Source: Brachycybe producta (lineage: Eukaryota > Arthropoda > Diplopoda > Playtdesmida > Andrognathidae). From it: a DNA stretch of 64,000 nt. The stretch is taken from the NCBI GenBank assembly GCA_036925085.1, contig JAUPFP010000097.1, forward strand, positions 404,001 to 468,000. The letters are read 5' to 3'. This document shows positions 11,975 through 23,941 of the stretch, piece after piece. A program made the translations under genes and the position numbers. Every line of letters begins with the position of its first letter. The stretch's first letter is position 1. The notes below the pieces were generated by a model. It searched no databases. It was not told where the DNA came from and worked only from the letters and a program-made list of their open reading frames with translations.

Positions 11975-12157
11975 CACTTGCTATGAATTTTCAAAGTTAC
12001 AGATAAATGAGCAAGCATAGACACTTCAATGACGCCCACTTCGAACTGGTGTAACTTTTGAAGCGTGCATTGCACACTGGAAATGAAGACATCACTGCAT
12101 TCCAGACTTTTCTGGGAATGCATCAAATCCAAAATTTCCATTCCCGCTCGTCTGGTT
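11975..12157. repeat. F-type monomer (reference copy of the common unit)
   Basis: The commonest monomer, 183 bp, seen in near-identical form over a hundred times from about 9 kb to the right edge. Landmarks in order: CACTTGCTATGAATTTTC, AAGTTACAGATAAATGAGC, GACGCCCACTTCGAACTGG, the dyad GTGCATTGCAC (12065-12075), CACTGCATTCCAGAC, GGGAATGCATC and ATTCCCGCTCGTCTGG. The minus strand has a TGA stop in the conserved GTGAACC of every monomer, so no long frame runs across units even though 183 is a multiple of three. Confidence 0.93.
12065..12075. other. 11-bp dyad present in the monomers
   Basis: GTGCA-T-TGCAC is a perfect inverted repeat around one base. The equivalent site in b monomers is GTGCA-G-TGCAC, also perfect. 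The GTGCTATGCAC form in the left region keeps four-base arms. Type-G and R monomers carry it too, so the dyad is one of the better conserved parts across divergent types. A role as a protein site or cruciform nucleator is inference only. Confidence 0.75.
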
Positions 12158-12365
12158 CACTTGCTATGAATTTTCAAAGTTACAGATAAATGAGCAAGCA
12201 TAGACACTTCAATGACGCCCACTTCGAACTGGTGTAACTTTTGAAGCGTGCATTGCACACTGGAAATGAAGACATCACTGCATTCCAGACTGCTCTTGCA
12301 ATGTGATGCATCCAAAATTTCAATTCCCGCTCGTCTGGTTCACTTGCAATGAATTTTTGAAGTTA

Positions 12366-12681
12366 TATAAATATTCCAAGAGGTCCAGAGTATGGTCCAT
12401 GAATATTTTCAAAAAATGACAAGAAATGAGTCTTTCAGATGCCCTGAAAAGCACCGAAATGAACTCAGGAGGGCCCAACAAATTTCAGAAGACCATGAAA
12501 ACCCATAAATTCAAAAAAGTAAAAATTGTCAAAAAATGAAATTCTTCCAAGAGAATTCGAGAGAATTCCCTCTTGGAAATTTTTCAAAAAACGGCCAAAA
12601 CGTCTTCTAGATGCCTTGAAAAGCACTGAAATGAACTCAGGAGGGCCCAACAGACTTCAGATGACTATGAAAACCGTAAAC
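12366..12681. repeat. E element copy 3 (subtype L)
   Basis: Start of the duplicated E1-E2 block; followed by ten monomers with the second left-type island. Confidence 0.92.
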
Positions 12682-13140
12682 CACTTGCAATGAATTTTCG
12701 AAGTTACAAATCCATGAGCAAGCATAGACACTTCAATGACGCCCACTTCGAACTGGTGTAACTTTTGAAGCGTGCATTGCACAATGGAAATGAAGACATC
12801 ACTGCATTCCAGACTTTTCTGGGAATGCATCAAATCCAAAATTTCCAATCCCGCTCGTCTGGTTCACTTGCTATGAATTTTCAAAGTTACAGATAAATGA
12901 GCAAGCATAGACACTTCAATGACGCCCACTTCGAACTGGTGTAACTTTTGAAGCGTGCATTGCACACTGGAAATGAAGACATCACTGCATTCCAGACTTT
13001 TCTGGGAATGCATCAAATCCAAAATTTCCATTCCCGCTCGTCTGGTTCACTTGCTATGAATTTTCAAAGTTACAGATAAATGAGCAAGCATAGACACTTC
13101 AATGACGCCCACTTCGAACTGGTGTAACTTTTGAAGCGTG

Positions 13141-14152
13141 CAGTGTACACTGGAATTGAAGTTATATCCGCATTCAGGCTTTTCTGGTAATGCATCGAAT
13201 TCAATATTTCCGTTCCCGCTTTTCTGGTTCACTTGGAGTGAATTTTCGAAGTTACAGATAAATGAGCAAGCATAGACACTTCAATGACGCCCACTTCGAA
13301 CTGGTGTAACTTTTGAAGCGTGCATTGCACACTGGAAATGAAGACATCACTGAATTCCAGACTTTTCTTGGAATGCATCAAATTTAAACATTTCCATTCC
13401 CGCTCGTCTGTTTCACTTGCTATGAATTTTCGAAGTTACAGATCCATTAGCAAGCATAGCCACTTCATTGACACCCACTTCGAACTGGTGTAACTTTTGA
13501 AGCGTGCAGTGTACACTGGAATTGAAGTTATATCCGCATTCAGGCTTTTCTGGTAATGCATCGAATTCAATATTTCCGTTCCCGCTTTTCTGGTTCACTT
13601 GGAGTGAATTTTCGAAGTTACAGATAAATGAGCAAGCATAGACACTTCAATGACGCCCACTTCGAACTGGTGTAACTTTTGAAGCGTGCATTGCACACTG
13701 GAAATGAATTCATTACTGCATTCCAGACTTTTCTGGGAATGCATCAAATCCAACATTTCCATTCCCGCTCGTCTGGTTCACTTGCAATGAATTTTCGAAG
13801 TTACAGATCCATGAGCAAGCAGAGACACTTCAATGATGCCCACTTCTAACTGGTGTAACTTTAGAAGCGTACAGTGCACACTGGAAATGAAGACATCACT
13901 GAATTCCAGACTTTTCTGGGAATGCATCAAATCCAACATTTCCATTCCCGCTCGTCTGGTTCACTTGCAATGAATTTTCGAAGTTACAGATCCATGAGCA
14001 AGCAGAGACACTTCAATGATGCCCACTTTGAACTGGTGTAACTTTAGAAGCGTGCAGTGCACACTGGAATTGAAGTTATATCTGCATTCATGCTTTTCTG
14101 GATATGCATCGAATCTAATATTTCCTTTCCTGCTCTTCTGGTTCACTTGCAA
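13141..14152. repeat. Second island of left-type monomers, one monomer longer
   Basis: Same block as 10081-10910, but the GTGTACACTGG...TTTCCGTTCCC monomer half occurs twice (13141 and near 13508). The second occurrence is joined to the front of a CATTGACACCC monomer, producing a hybrid at 13414. This is a clear record of an in-register unequal exchange. The b monomer is at 13962. Confidence 0.82.
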
Positions 14153-14534
14153 TGAATTTTCGAAGTTACAAATCCATGAGCAAGCATAGACACTTCAATG
14201 ACGCCCACTTCGAACTGGTGTAACTTTTGAAGCGTGCATTGCACACTGGAAATGAAGACATCACTGCATTCCAGACTTTTCTGGGAATGCATCAAATCCA
14301 AAATTTCCATTCCCGCTCGTCTGGTTCACTTGCTATGAATTTTCAAAGTTACAGATAAATGAGCAAGCATAGACACTTCAATGACGCCCACTTCGAACTG
14401 GTGTAACTTTTGAAGCGTGCATTGCACACTGGAAATGAAGACATCACTGCATTCCAGACTGCTCTTGCAATGTGATGCATCCAAAATTTCAATTCCCGCT
14501 CGTCTGGTTCACTTGCAATGAATTTTTGAAGTTA

Positions 14535-14850
14535 TATAAATATTCCAAGAGGTCCAGAGTATGGTCCATGAATATTTTCAAAAAATGACAAGAAATGAGT
14601 CTTTCAGATGCCCTGAAAAGCACCGAAATGAACTCAGGAGGGCCCAACAAATTTCAGAAGACCATGAAAACCCATAAATTCAAAAAAGTAAAAATTGTCA
14701 AAAAATGAAATTCTTCCAAGAGAATTCGAGAGAATTCCCTCTTGGAAATTTTTCAAAAAACGGCCAAAACGTCTTCTAGATGCCTTGAAAAGCACTGAAA
14801 TGAACTCAGGAGGGCCCAACAGACTTCAGATGACTATGAAAACCGTAAAC
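14535..14850. repeat. E element copy 4 (subtype L)
   Basis: Four monomers follow, the third carrying the CTTCAAGGACG marker at about 15271. Confidence 0.92.
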
Positions 14851-15607
14851 CACTTGCAATGAATTTTCGAAGTTACAAATCCATGAGCAAGCATAGACAC
14901 TTCAATGACGCCCACTTCGAACTGGTGTAACTTTTGAAGCGTGCATTGCACAATGGAAATGAAGACATCACTGCATTCCAGACTTTTCTGGGAATGCATC
15001 AAATCCAAAATTTCCAATCCCGCTCGTCTGGTTCACTTGCTATGAATTTTCAAAGTTACAGATAAATGAGCAAGCATAGACACTTCAATGACGCCCACTT
15101 CGAACTGGTGTAACTTTTGAAGCGTGCATTGCACACTGGAAATGAAGACATCACTGCATTCCAGACTTTTCTGGGAATGCATCAAATCCAAAATTTCCAT
15201 TCCCGCTCGTCTGGTTCACTTGCTATGAATTTTCAAAGTTACAGATAAATGAGCAAGCATAGACACTTCAAGGACGCCCACTTCGAACTGGTGTAACTTT
15301 TGAAGCGTGCATTGCACACTGGAAATGAAGACATCACTGCATTCCAGACTTTTCTGGGAATGCATCAAATCCAAAATTTCCATTCCCGCTCGTCTGGTTC
15401 ACTTGCTATGAATTTTCAAAGTTACAGATAAATGAGCAAGCATAGACACTTCAATGACGCCCACTTCGAACTGGTGTAACTTTTGAAGCGTGCATTGCAC
15501 ACTGGAAATGAAGACATCACTGCATTCCAGACTGCTCTTGCAATGTGATGCATCCAAAATTTCAATTCCCGCTCGTCTGGTTCACTTGCAATGAATTTTT
15601 GAAGTTA

Positions 15608-15916
15608 TATAAATATTCCAAGAGGTCCAGAGTATGGTCCATGAATATTTTCAAAAAATGACAAGAAATGAGTCTTTCAGATGCCCTGAAAAGCACCGAA
15701 ATGAACTCAGGAGGGCCCAACAAATTTCAGAAGACCATGAAAACCCATAAATTCAAAAAAGTAAAAATTGTCAAAAAATGAAATTCTTCCAAGAGTCTAC
15801 TCTTGGAAATTTTTCAAAAAACGGCCAAAACTGAAAGTCTTCTAGATGCCTTGAAAAGCACTGAAATGAACTCAGGAGGGCCCAACAGACTTCAGATGAC
15901 TATGAAAACCGTAAAC
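15608..15916. repeat. E element copy 5 (short-loop subtype S), reference copy
   Basis: 309 bp. The loop is reduced so that TTCCAAGAGT (15787-15796) and ACTCTTGGAA (15799-15808) form a perfect dyad around CT. Relative to subtype L it lacks 12 loop bases and has five more bases downstream (AAACTGAAAGTC against AAACGTC), so L and S differ by two linked indels. Five monomers follow, with an E-absent junction at 16307. Confidence 0.92.
15787..15808. other. Perfect 22-bp dyad inside E (short-loop form)
   Basis: Ten-base arms TTCCAAGAGT and ACTCTTGGAA are exact reverse complements around a CT centre. It lies 179 bases from the E start (180 in 7A copies). The left arm begins the second internal repeat of E; the first internal repeat has TTCCAAGAGGTCC with no matching right arm, so the dyad is specific to the second half. 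All 43 copies keep the nine-base arms TTCCAAGAG and CTCTTGGAA. Confidence 0.85.
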
Positions 15917-16282
15917 CACTTGCAATGAATTTTCGAAGTTACAAATCCATGAGCAAGCATAGACACTTCAATGACGCCCACTTCGAACTGGTGTAACTTT
16001 TGAAGCGTGCATTGCACAATGGAAATGAAGACATCACTGCATTCCAGACTTTTCTGGGAATGCATCAAATCCAAAATTTCCAATCCCGCTCGTCTGGTTC
16101 ACTTGCTATGAATTTTCAAAGTTACAGATAAATGAGCAAGCATAGACACTTCAATGACGCCCACTTCGAACTGGTGTAACTTTTGAAGCGTGCATTGCAC
16201 ACTGGAAATGAAGACATCACTGCATTCCAGACTGCTCTTGCAATGTGATGCATCCAAAATTTCAATTCCCGCTCGTCTGGTT

Positions 16283-16465
16283 CACTTGCAATGAATTTTT
16301 GAAGTTACAGATAAATGAGCAAGCATAGACACTTCAATGACGCCCACTTCGAACTGGTGTAACTTTTGAAGCGTGCATTGCACACTGGAAATGAAGACAT
16401 CACTGCATTTCAGACTTTTCTGGGAATGCATCAAATCCAAAATTTCCATTCCCGCTCGTCTGGTT
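16283..16465. repeat. G-type monomer after an E-absent junction (reference copy)
   Basis: This monomer begins with the same 25 bases that precede E (CACTTGCAATGAATTTTTG then AAGTTA). At 16307/16308 it continues CAGATAAATGAGC instead of E's TATAAATATTCC. It also carries GCATTTCAGAC near 16406. Equivalent E-absent junctions end at 16307, 18629, 20578, 22900, 24332, 27014, 28446, 32195, 33811, 35760, 37899 and 39148, all between 16 and 40 kb. They lie exactly 208, 391 or 574 bp after the preceding E, that is 1, 2 or 3 monomers plus 25 bases. Confidence 0.88.
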
Positions 16466-16856
16466 CACTTGCTATGAATTTTCAAAGTTACAGATAAATG
16501 AGCAAGCATAGACACTTCAATGACGCCCACTTCGAACTGGTGTAACTTTTGAAGCGTGCATTGCACACTGGAAATGAAGACATCACTGCATTCCAGACTT
16601 TTCTGGGAATGCATCAAATCCAAAATTTCCATTCCCGCTCGTCTGGTTCACTTGCTATGAATTTTCAAAGTTACAGATAAATGAGCAAGCATAGACACTT
16701 CAATGACGCCCACTTCGAACTGGTGTAACTTTTGAAGCGTGCATTGCACACTGGAAATGAAGACATCACTGCATTCCAGACTGCTCTTGCAATGTGATGC
16801 ATCCAAAATTTCAATTCCCGCTCGTCTGGTTCACTTGCAATGAATTTTTGAAGTTA

Positions 16857-17172
16857 TATAAATATTCCAAGAGGTCCAGAGTATGGTCCATGAATATTTT
16901 CAAAAAATGACAAGAAATGAGTCTTTCAGATGCCCTGAAAAGCACCGAAATGAACTCAGGAGGGCCCAACAAATTTCAGAAGACCATGAAAACCCATAAA
17001 TTCAAAAAAGTAAAAATTGTCAAAAAATGAAATTCTTCCAAGAGAATTCGAGAGAATTCCCTCTTGGAAATTTTTCAAAAAACGGCCAAAACGTCTTCTA
17101 GATGCCTTGAAAAGCACTGAAATGAACTCAGGAGGGCCCAACAGACTTCAGATGACTATGAAAACCGTAAAC
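16857..17172. repeat. E element copy 6 (subtype L)
   Basis: Lies 2322 bp after copy 4 with matching downstream monomers, including the AAGGACG marker at about 17593. Four monomers follow. Confidence 0.92.
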
Positions 17173-17929
17173 CACTTGCAATGAATTTTCGAAGTTACAA
17201 ATCCATGAGCAAGCATAGACACTTCAATGACGCCCACTTCGAACTGGTGTAACTTTTGAAGCGTGCATTGCACAATGGAAATGAAGACATCACTGCATTC
17301 CAGACTTTTCTGGGAATGCATCAAATCCAAAATTTCCAATCCCGCTCGTCTGGTTCACTTGCTATGAATTTTCAAAGTTACAGATAAATGAGCAAGCATA
17401 GACACTTCAATGACGCCCACTTCGAACTGGTGTAACTTTTGAAGCGTGCATTGCACACTGGAAATGAAGACATCACTGCATTCCAGACTTTTCTGGGAAT
17501 GCATCAAATCCAAAATTTCCATTCCCGCTCGTCTGGTTCACTTGCTATGAATTTTCAAAGTTACAGATAAATGAGCAAGCATAGACACTTCAAGGACGCC
17601 CACTTCGAACTGGTGTAACTTTTGAAGCGTGCATTGCACACTGGAAATGAAGACATCACTGCATTCCAGACTTTTCTGGGAATGCATCAAATCCAAAATT
17701 TCCATTCCCGCTCGTCTGGTTCACTTGCTATGAATTTTCAAAGTTACAGATAAATGAGCAAGCATAGACACTTCAATGACGCCCACTTCGAACTGGTGTA
17801 ACTTTTGAAGCGTGCATTGCACACTGGAAATGAAGACATCACTGCATTCCAGACTGCTCTTGCAATGTGATGCATCCAAAATTTCAATTCCCGCTCGTCT
17901 GGTTCACTTGCAATGAATTTTTGAAGTTA

Positions 17930-18238
17930 TATAAATATTCCAAGAGGTCCAGAGTATGGTCCATGAATATTTTCAAAAAATGACAAGAAATGAGTCTTTC
18001 AGATGCCCTGAAAAGCACCGAAATGAACTCAGGAGGGCCCAACAAATTTCAGAAGACCATGAAAACCCATAAATTCAAAAAAGTAAAAATTGTCAAAAAA
18101 TGAAATTCTTCCAAGAGTCTACTCTTGGAAATTTTTCAAAAAACGGCCAAAACTGAAAGTCTTCTAGATGCCTTGAAAAGCACTGAAATGAACTCAGGAG
18201 GGCCCAACAGACTTCAGATGACTATGAAAACCGTAAAC
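17930..18238. repeat. E element copy 7 (subtype S)
   Basis: Six monomers follow; the E-absent junction is at 18629, two monomers plus 25 bases downstream. Confidence 0.92.
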
Positions 18239-19361
18239 CACTTGCAATGAATTTTCGAAGTTACAAATCCATGAGCAAGCATAGACACTTCAATGACGCC
18301 CACTTCGAACTGGTGTAACTTTTGAAGCGTGCATTGCACAATGGAAATGAAGACATCACTGCATTCCAGACTTTTCTGGGAATGCATCAAATCCAAAATT
18401 TCCAATCCCGCTCGTCTGGTTCACTTGCTATGAATTTTCAAAGTTACAGATAAATGAGCAAGCATAGACACTTCAATGACGCCCACTTCGAACTGGTGTA
18501 ACTTTTGAAGCGTGCATTGCACACTGGAAATGAAGACATCACTGCATTCCAGACTGCTCTTGCAATGTGATGCATCCAAAATTTCAATTCCCGCTCGTCT
18601 GGTTCACTTGCAATGAATTTTTGAAGTTACAGATAAATGAGCAAGCATAGACACTTCAATGACGCCCACTTCGAACTGGTGTAACTTTTGAAGCGTGCAT
18701 TGCACACTGGAAATGAAGACATCACTGCATTTCAGACTTTTCTGGGAATGCATCAAATCCAAAATTTCCATTCCCGCTCGTCTGGTTCACTTGCTATGAA
18801 TTTTCAAAGTTACAGATAAATGAGCAAGCATAGACACTTCAATGACGCCCACTTCGAACTGGTGTAACTTTTGAAGCGTGCATTGCACACTGGAAATGAA
18901 GACATCACTGCATTCCAGACTTTTCTGGGAATGCATCAAATCCAAAATTTCCATTCCCGCTCGTCTGGTTCACTTGCTATGAATTTTCAAAGTTACAGAT
19001 AAATGAGCAAGCATAGACACTTCAATGACGCCCACTTCGAACTGGTGTAACTTTTGAAGCGTGCATTGCACACTGGAAATGAAGACATCACTGCATTCCA
19101 GACTTTTCTGGGAATGCATCAAATCCAAAATTTCCATTCCCGCTCGTCTGGTTCACTTGCTATGAATTTTCAAAGTTACAGATAAATGAGCAAGCATAGA
19201 CACTTCAATGACGCCCACTTCGAACTGGTGTAACTTTTGAAGCGTGCATTGCACACTGGAAATGAAGACATCACTGCATTCCAGACTGCTCTTGCAATGT
19301 GATGCATCCAAAATTTCAATTCCCGCTCGTCTGGTTCACTTGCAATGAATTTTTGAAGTTA

Positions 19362-19670
19362 TATAAATATTCCAAGAGGTCCAGAGTATGGTCCATGAAT
19401 ATTTTCAAAAAATGACAAGAAATGAGTCTTTCAGATGCCCTGAAAAGCACCGAAATGAACTCAGGAGGGCCCAACAAATTTCAGAAGACCATGAAAACCC
19501 ATAAATTCAAAAAAGTAAAAATTGTCAAAAAATGAAATTCTTCCAAGAGTCTACTCTTGGAAATTTTTCAAAAAACGGCCAAAACTGAAAGTCTTCTAGA
19601 TGCCTTGAAAAGCACTGAAATGAACTCAGGAGGGCCCAACAGACTTCAGATGACTATGAAAACCGTAAAC
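19362..19670. repeat. E element copy 8 (subtype S)
   Basis: Only two monomers (R and D) separate it from copy 9, the tightest spacing seen. Confidence 0.92.
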
Positions 19671-20061
19671 CACTTGCAATGAATTTTCGAAGTTACAAAT
19701 CCATGAGCAAGCATAGACACTTCAATGACGCCCACTTCGAACTGGTGTAACTTTTGAAGCGTGCATTGCACAATGGAAATGAAGACATCACTGCATTCCA
19801 GACTTTTCTGGGAATGCATCAAATCCAAAATTTCCAATCCCGCTCGTCTGGTTCACTTGCTATGAATTTTCAAAGTTACAGATAAATGAGCAAGCATAGA
19901 CACTTCAATGACGCCCACTTCGAACTGGTGTAACTTTTGAAGCGTGCATTGCACACTGGAAATGAAGACATCACTGCATTCCAGACTGCTCTTGCAATGT
20001 GATGCATCCAAAATTTCAATTCCCGCTCGTCTGGTTCACTTGCAATGAATTTTTGAAGTTA

Positions 20062-20370
20062 TATAAATATTCCAAGAGGTCCAGAGTATGGTCCATGAAT
20101 ATTTTCAAAAAATGACAAGAAATGAGTCTTTCAGATGCCCTGAAAAGCACCGAAATGAACTCAGGAGGGCCCAACAAATTTCAGAAGACCATGAAAACCC
20201 ATAAATTCAAAAAAGTAAAAATTGTCAAAAAATGAAATTCTTCCAAGAGTCTACTCTTGGAAATTTTTCAAAAAACGGCCAAAACTGAAAGTCTTCTAGA
20301 TGCCTTGAAAAGCACTGAAATGAACTCAGGAGGGCCCAACAGACTTCAGATGACTATGAAAACCGTAAAC
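20062..20370. repeat. E element copy 9 (subtype S)
   Basis: The following R monomer runs straight into an E-absent G start at 20578 with no D between them: an R to G join. Four monomers in all. Confidence 0.92.
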
Positions 20371-21127
20371 CACTTGCAATGAATTTTCGAAGTTACAAAT
20401 CCATGAGCAAGCATAGACACTTCAATGACGCCCACTTCGAACTGGTGTAACTTTTGAAGCGTGCATTGCACAATGGAAATGAAGACATCACTGCATTCCA
20501 GACTTTTCTGGGAATGCATCAAATCCAAAATTTCCAATCCCGCTCGTCTGGTTCACTTGCAATGAATTTTTGAAGTTACAGATAAATGAGCAAGCATAGA
20601 CACTTCAATGACGCCCACTTCGAACTGGTGTAACTTTTGAAGCGTGCATTGCACACTGGAAATGAAGACATCACTGCATTTCAGACTTTTCTGGGAATGC
20701 ATCAAATCCAAAATTTCCATTCCCGCTCGTCTGGTTCACTTGCTATGAATTTTCAAAGTTACAGATAAATGAGCAAGCATAGACACTTCAATGACGCCCA
20801 CTTCGAACTGGTGTAACTTTTGAAGCGTGCATTGCACACTGGAAATGAAGACATCACTGCATTCCAGACTTTTCTGGGAATGCATCAAATCCAAAATTTC
20901 CATTCCCGCTCGTCTGGTTCACTTGCTATGAATTTTCAAAGTTACAGATAAATGAGCAAGCATAGACACTTCAATGACGCCCACTTCGAACTGGTGTAAC
21001 TTTTGAAGCGTGCATTGCACACTGGAAATGAAGACATCACTGCATTCCAGACTGCTCTTGCAATGTGATGCATCCAAAATTTCAATTCCCGCTCGTCTGG
21101 TTCACTTGCAATGAATTTTTGAAGTTA

Positions 21128-21443
21128 TATAAATATTCCAAGAGGTCCAGAGTATGGTCCATGAATATTTTCAAAAAATGACAAGAAATGAGTCTTTCAG
21201 ATGCCCTGAAAAGCACCGAAATGAACTCAGGAGGGCCCAACAAATTTCAGAAGACCATGAAAACCCATAAATTCAAAAAAGTAAAAATTGTCAAAAAATG
21301 AAATTCTTCCAAGAGAATTCGAGAGAATTCCCTCTTGGAAATTTTTCAAAAAACGGCCAAAACGTCTTCTAGATGCCTTGAAAAGCACTGAAATGAACTC
21401 AGGAGGGCCCAACAGACTTCAGATGACTATGAAAACCGTAAAC
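21128..21443. repeat. E element copy 10 (subtype L)
   Basis: 4271 bp after copy 6 with the same neighbours (AAGGACG marker at about 21864). Four monomers follow. Confidence 0.92.
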
Positions 21444-22200
21444 CACTTGCAATGAATTTTCGAAGTTACAAATCCATGAGCAAGCATAGACACTTCAATG
21501 ACGCCCACTTCGAACTGGTGTAACTTTTGAAGCGTGCATTGCACAATGGAAATGAAGACATCACTGCATTCCAGACTTTTCTGGGAATGCATCAAATCCA
21601 AAATTTCCAATCCCGCTCGTCTGGTTCACTTGCTATGAATTTTCAAAGTTACAGATAAATGAGCAAGCATAGACACTTCAATGACGCCCACTTCGAACTG
21701 GTGTAACTTTTGAAGCGTGCATTGCACACTGGAAATGAAGACATCACTGCATTCCAGACTTTTCTGGGAATGCATCAAATCCAAAATTTCCATTCCCGCT
21801 CGTCTGGTTCACTTGCTATGAATTTTCAAAGTTACAGATAAATGAGCAAGCATAGACACTTCAAGGACGCCCACTTCGAACTGGTGTAACTTTTGAAGCG
21901 TGCATTGCACACTGGAAATGAAGACATCACTGCATTCCAGACTTTTCTGGGAATGCATCAAATCCAAAATTTCCATTCCCGCTCGTCTGGTTCACTTGCT
22001 ATGAATTTTCAAAGTTACAGATAAATGAGCAAGCATAGACACTTCAATGACGCCCACTTCGAACTGGTGTAACTTTTGAAGCGTGCATTGCACACTGGAA
22101 ATGAAGACATCACTGCATTCCAGACTGCTCTTGCAATGTGATGCATCCAAAATTTCAATTCCCGCTCGTCTGGTTCACTTGCAATGAATTTTTGAAGTTA

Positions 22201-22509
22201 TATAAATATTCCAAGAGGTCCAGAGTATGGTCCATGAATATTTTCAAAAAATGACAAGAAATGAGTCTTTCAGATGCCCTGAAAAGCACCGAAATGAACT
22301 CAGGAGGGCCCAACAAATTTCAGAAGACCATGAAAACCCATAAATTCAAAAAAGTAAAAATTGTCAAAAAATGAAATTCTTCCAAGAGTCTACTCTTGGA
22401 AATTTTTCAAAAAACGGCCAAAACTGAAAGTCTTCTAGATGCCTTGAAAAGCACTGAAATGAACTCAGGAGGGCCCAACAGACTTCAGATGACTATGAAA
22501 ACCGTAAAC
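22201..22509. repeat. E element copy 11 (subtype S)
   Basis: Six monomers follow; E-absent junction at 22900. Confidence 0.92.
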
Positions 22510-23632
22510 CACTTGCAATGAATTTTCGAAGTTACAAATCCATGAGCAAGCATAGACACTTCAATGACGCCCACTTCGAACTGGTGTAACTTTTGAAGCG
22601 TGCATTGCACAATGGAAATGAAGACATCACTGCATTCCAGACTTTTCTGGGAATGCATCAAATCCAAAATTTCCAATCCCGCTCGTCTGGTTCACTTGCT
22701 ATGAATTTTCAAAGTTACAGATAAATGAGCAAGCATAGACACTTCAATGACGCCCACTTCGAACTGGTGTAACTTTTGAAGCGTGCATTGCACACTGGAA
22801 ATGAAGACATCACTGCATTCCAGACTGCTCTTGCAATGTGATGCATCCAAAATTTCAATTCCCGCTCGTCTGGTTCACTTGCAATGAATTTTTGAAGTTA
22901 CAGATAAATGAGCAAGCATAGACACTTCAATGACGCCCACTTCGAACTGGTGTAACTTTTGAAGCGTGCATTGCACACTGGAAATGAAGACATCACTGCA
23001 TTTCAGACTTTTCTGGGAATGCATCAAATCCAAAATTTCCATTCCCGCTCGTCTGGTTCACTTGCTATGAATTTTCAAAGTTACAGATAAATGAGCAAGC
23101 ATAGACACTTCAATGACGCCCACTTCGAACTGGTGTAACTTTTGAAGCGTGCATTGCACACTGGAAATGAAGACATCACTGCATTCCAGACTTTTCTGGG
23201 AATGCATCAAATCCAAAATTTCCATTCCCGCTCGTCTGGTTCACTTGCTATGAATTTTCAAAGTTACAGATAAATGAGCAAGCATAGACACTTCAATGAC
23301 GCCCACTTCGAACTGGTGTAACTTTTGAAGCGTGCATTGCACACTGGAAATGAAGACATCACTGCATTCCAGACTTTTCTGGGAATGCATCAAATCCAAA
23401 ATTTCCATTCCCGCTCGTCTGGTTCACTTGCTATGAATTTTCAAAGTTACAGATAAATGAGCAAGCATAGACACTTCAATGACGCCCACTTCGAACTGGT
23501 GTAACTTTTGAAGCGTGCATTGCACACTGGAAATGAAGACATCACTGCATTCCAGACTGCTCTTGCAATGTGATGCATCCAAAATTTCAATTCCCGCTCG
23601 TCTGGTTCACTTGCAATGAATTTTTGAAGTTA

Positions 23633-23941
23633 TATAAATATTCCAAGAGGTCCAGAGTATGGTCCATGAATATTTTCAAAAAATGACAAGAAATGAGTCT
23701 TTCAGATGCCCTGAAAAGCACCGAAATGAACTCAGGAGGGCCCAACAAATTTCAGAAGACCATGAAAACCCATAAATTCAAAAAAGTAAAAATTGTCAAA
23801 AAATGAAATTCTTCCAAGAGTCTACTCTTGGAAATTTTTCAAAAAACGGCCAAAACTGAAAGTCTTCTAGATGCCTTGAAAAGCACTGAAATGAACTCAG
23901 GAGGGCCCAACAGACTTCAGATGACTATGAAAACCGTAAAC
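23633..23941. repeat. E element copy 12 (subtype S)
   Basis: A repeat of the copy-11 module, 1432 bp on; E-absent junction at 24332. Confidence 0.92.

Larger units (their letters stand above)
9622..14534. repeat. Satellite runs among E copies 1-4, with left-type islands
   Basis: The E copies here are separated by 9, 4 and 10 monomers. The 9-monomer and 10-monomer runs each contain an island of left-region monomers (10081-10910 and 13141-14152). The segment from the first to the second E is repeated from the third to the fourth at an offset of 3060 bp before the island and 3242 bp after it, the difference being one monomer. Confidence 0.85.

Noticed and set aside
15787..15808. Rho-independent terminator or transcription terminator hairpin
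   Set aside because: The dyad is followed by an AT-rich stretch, but there is no gene upstream and the context is eukaryotic satellite.
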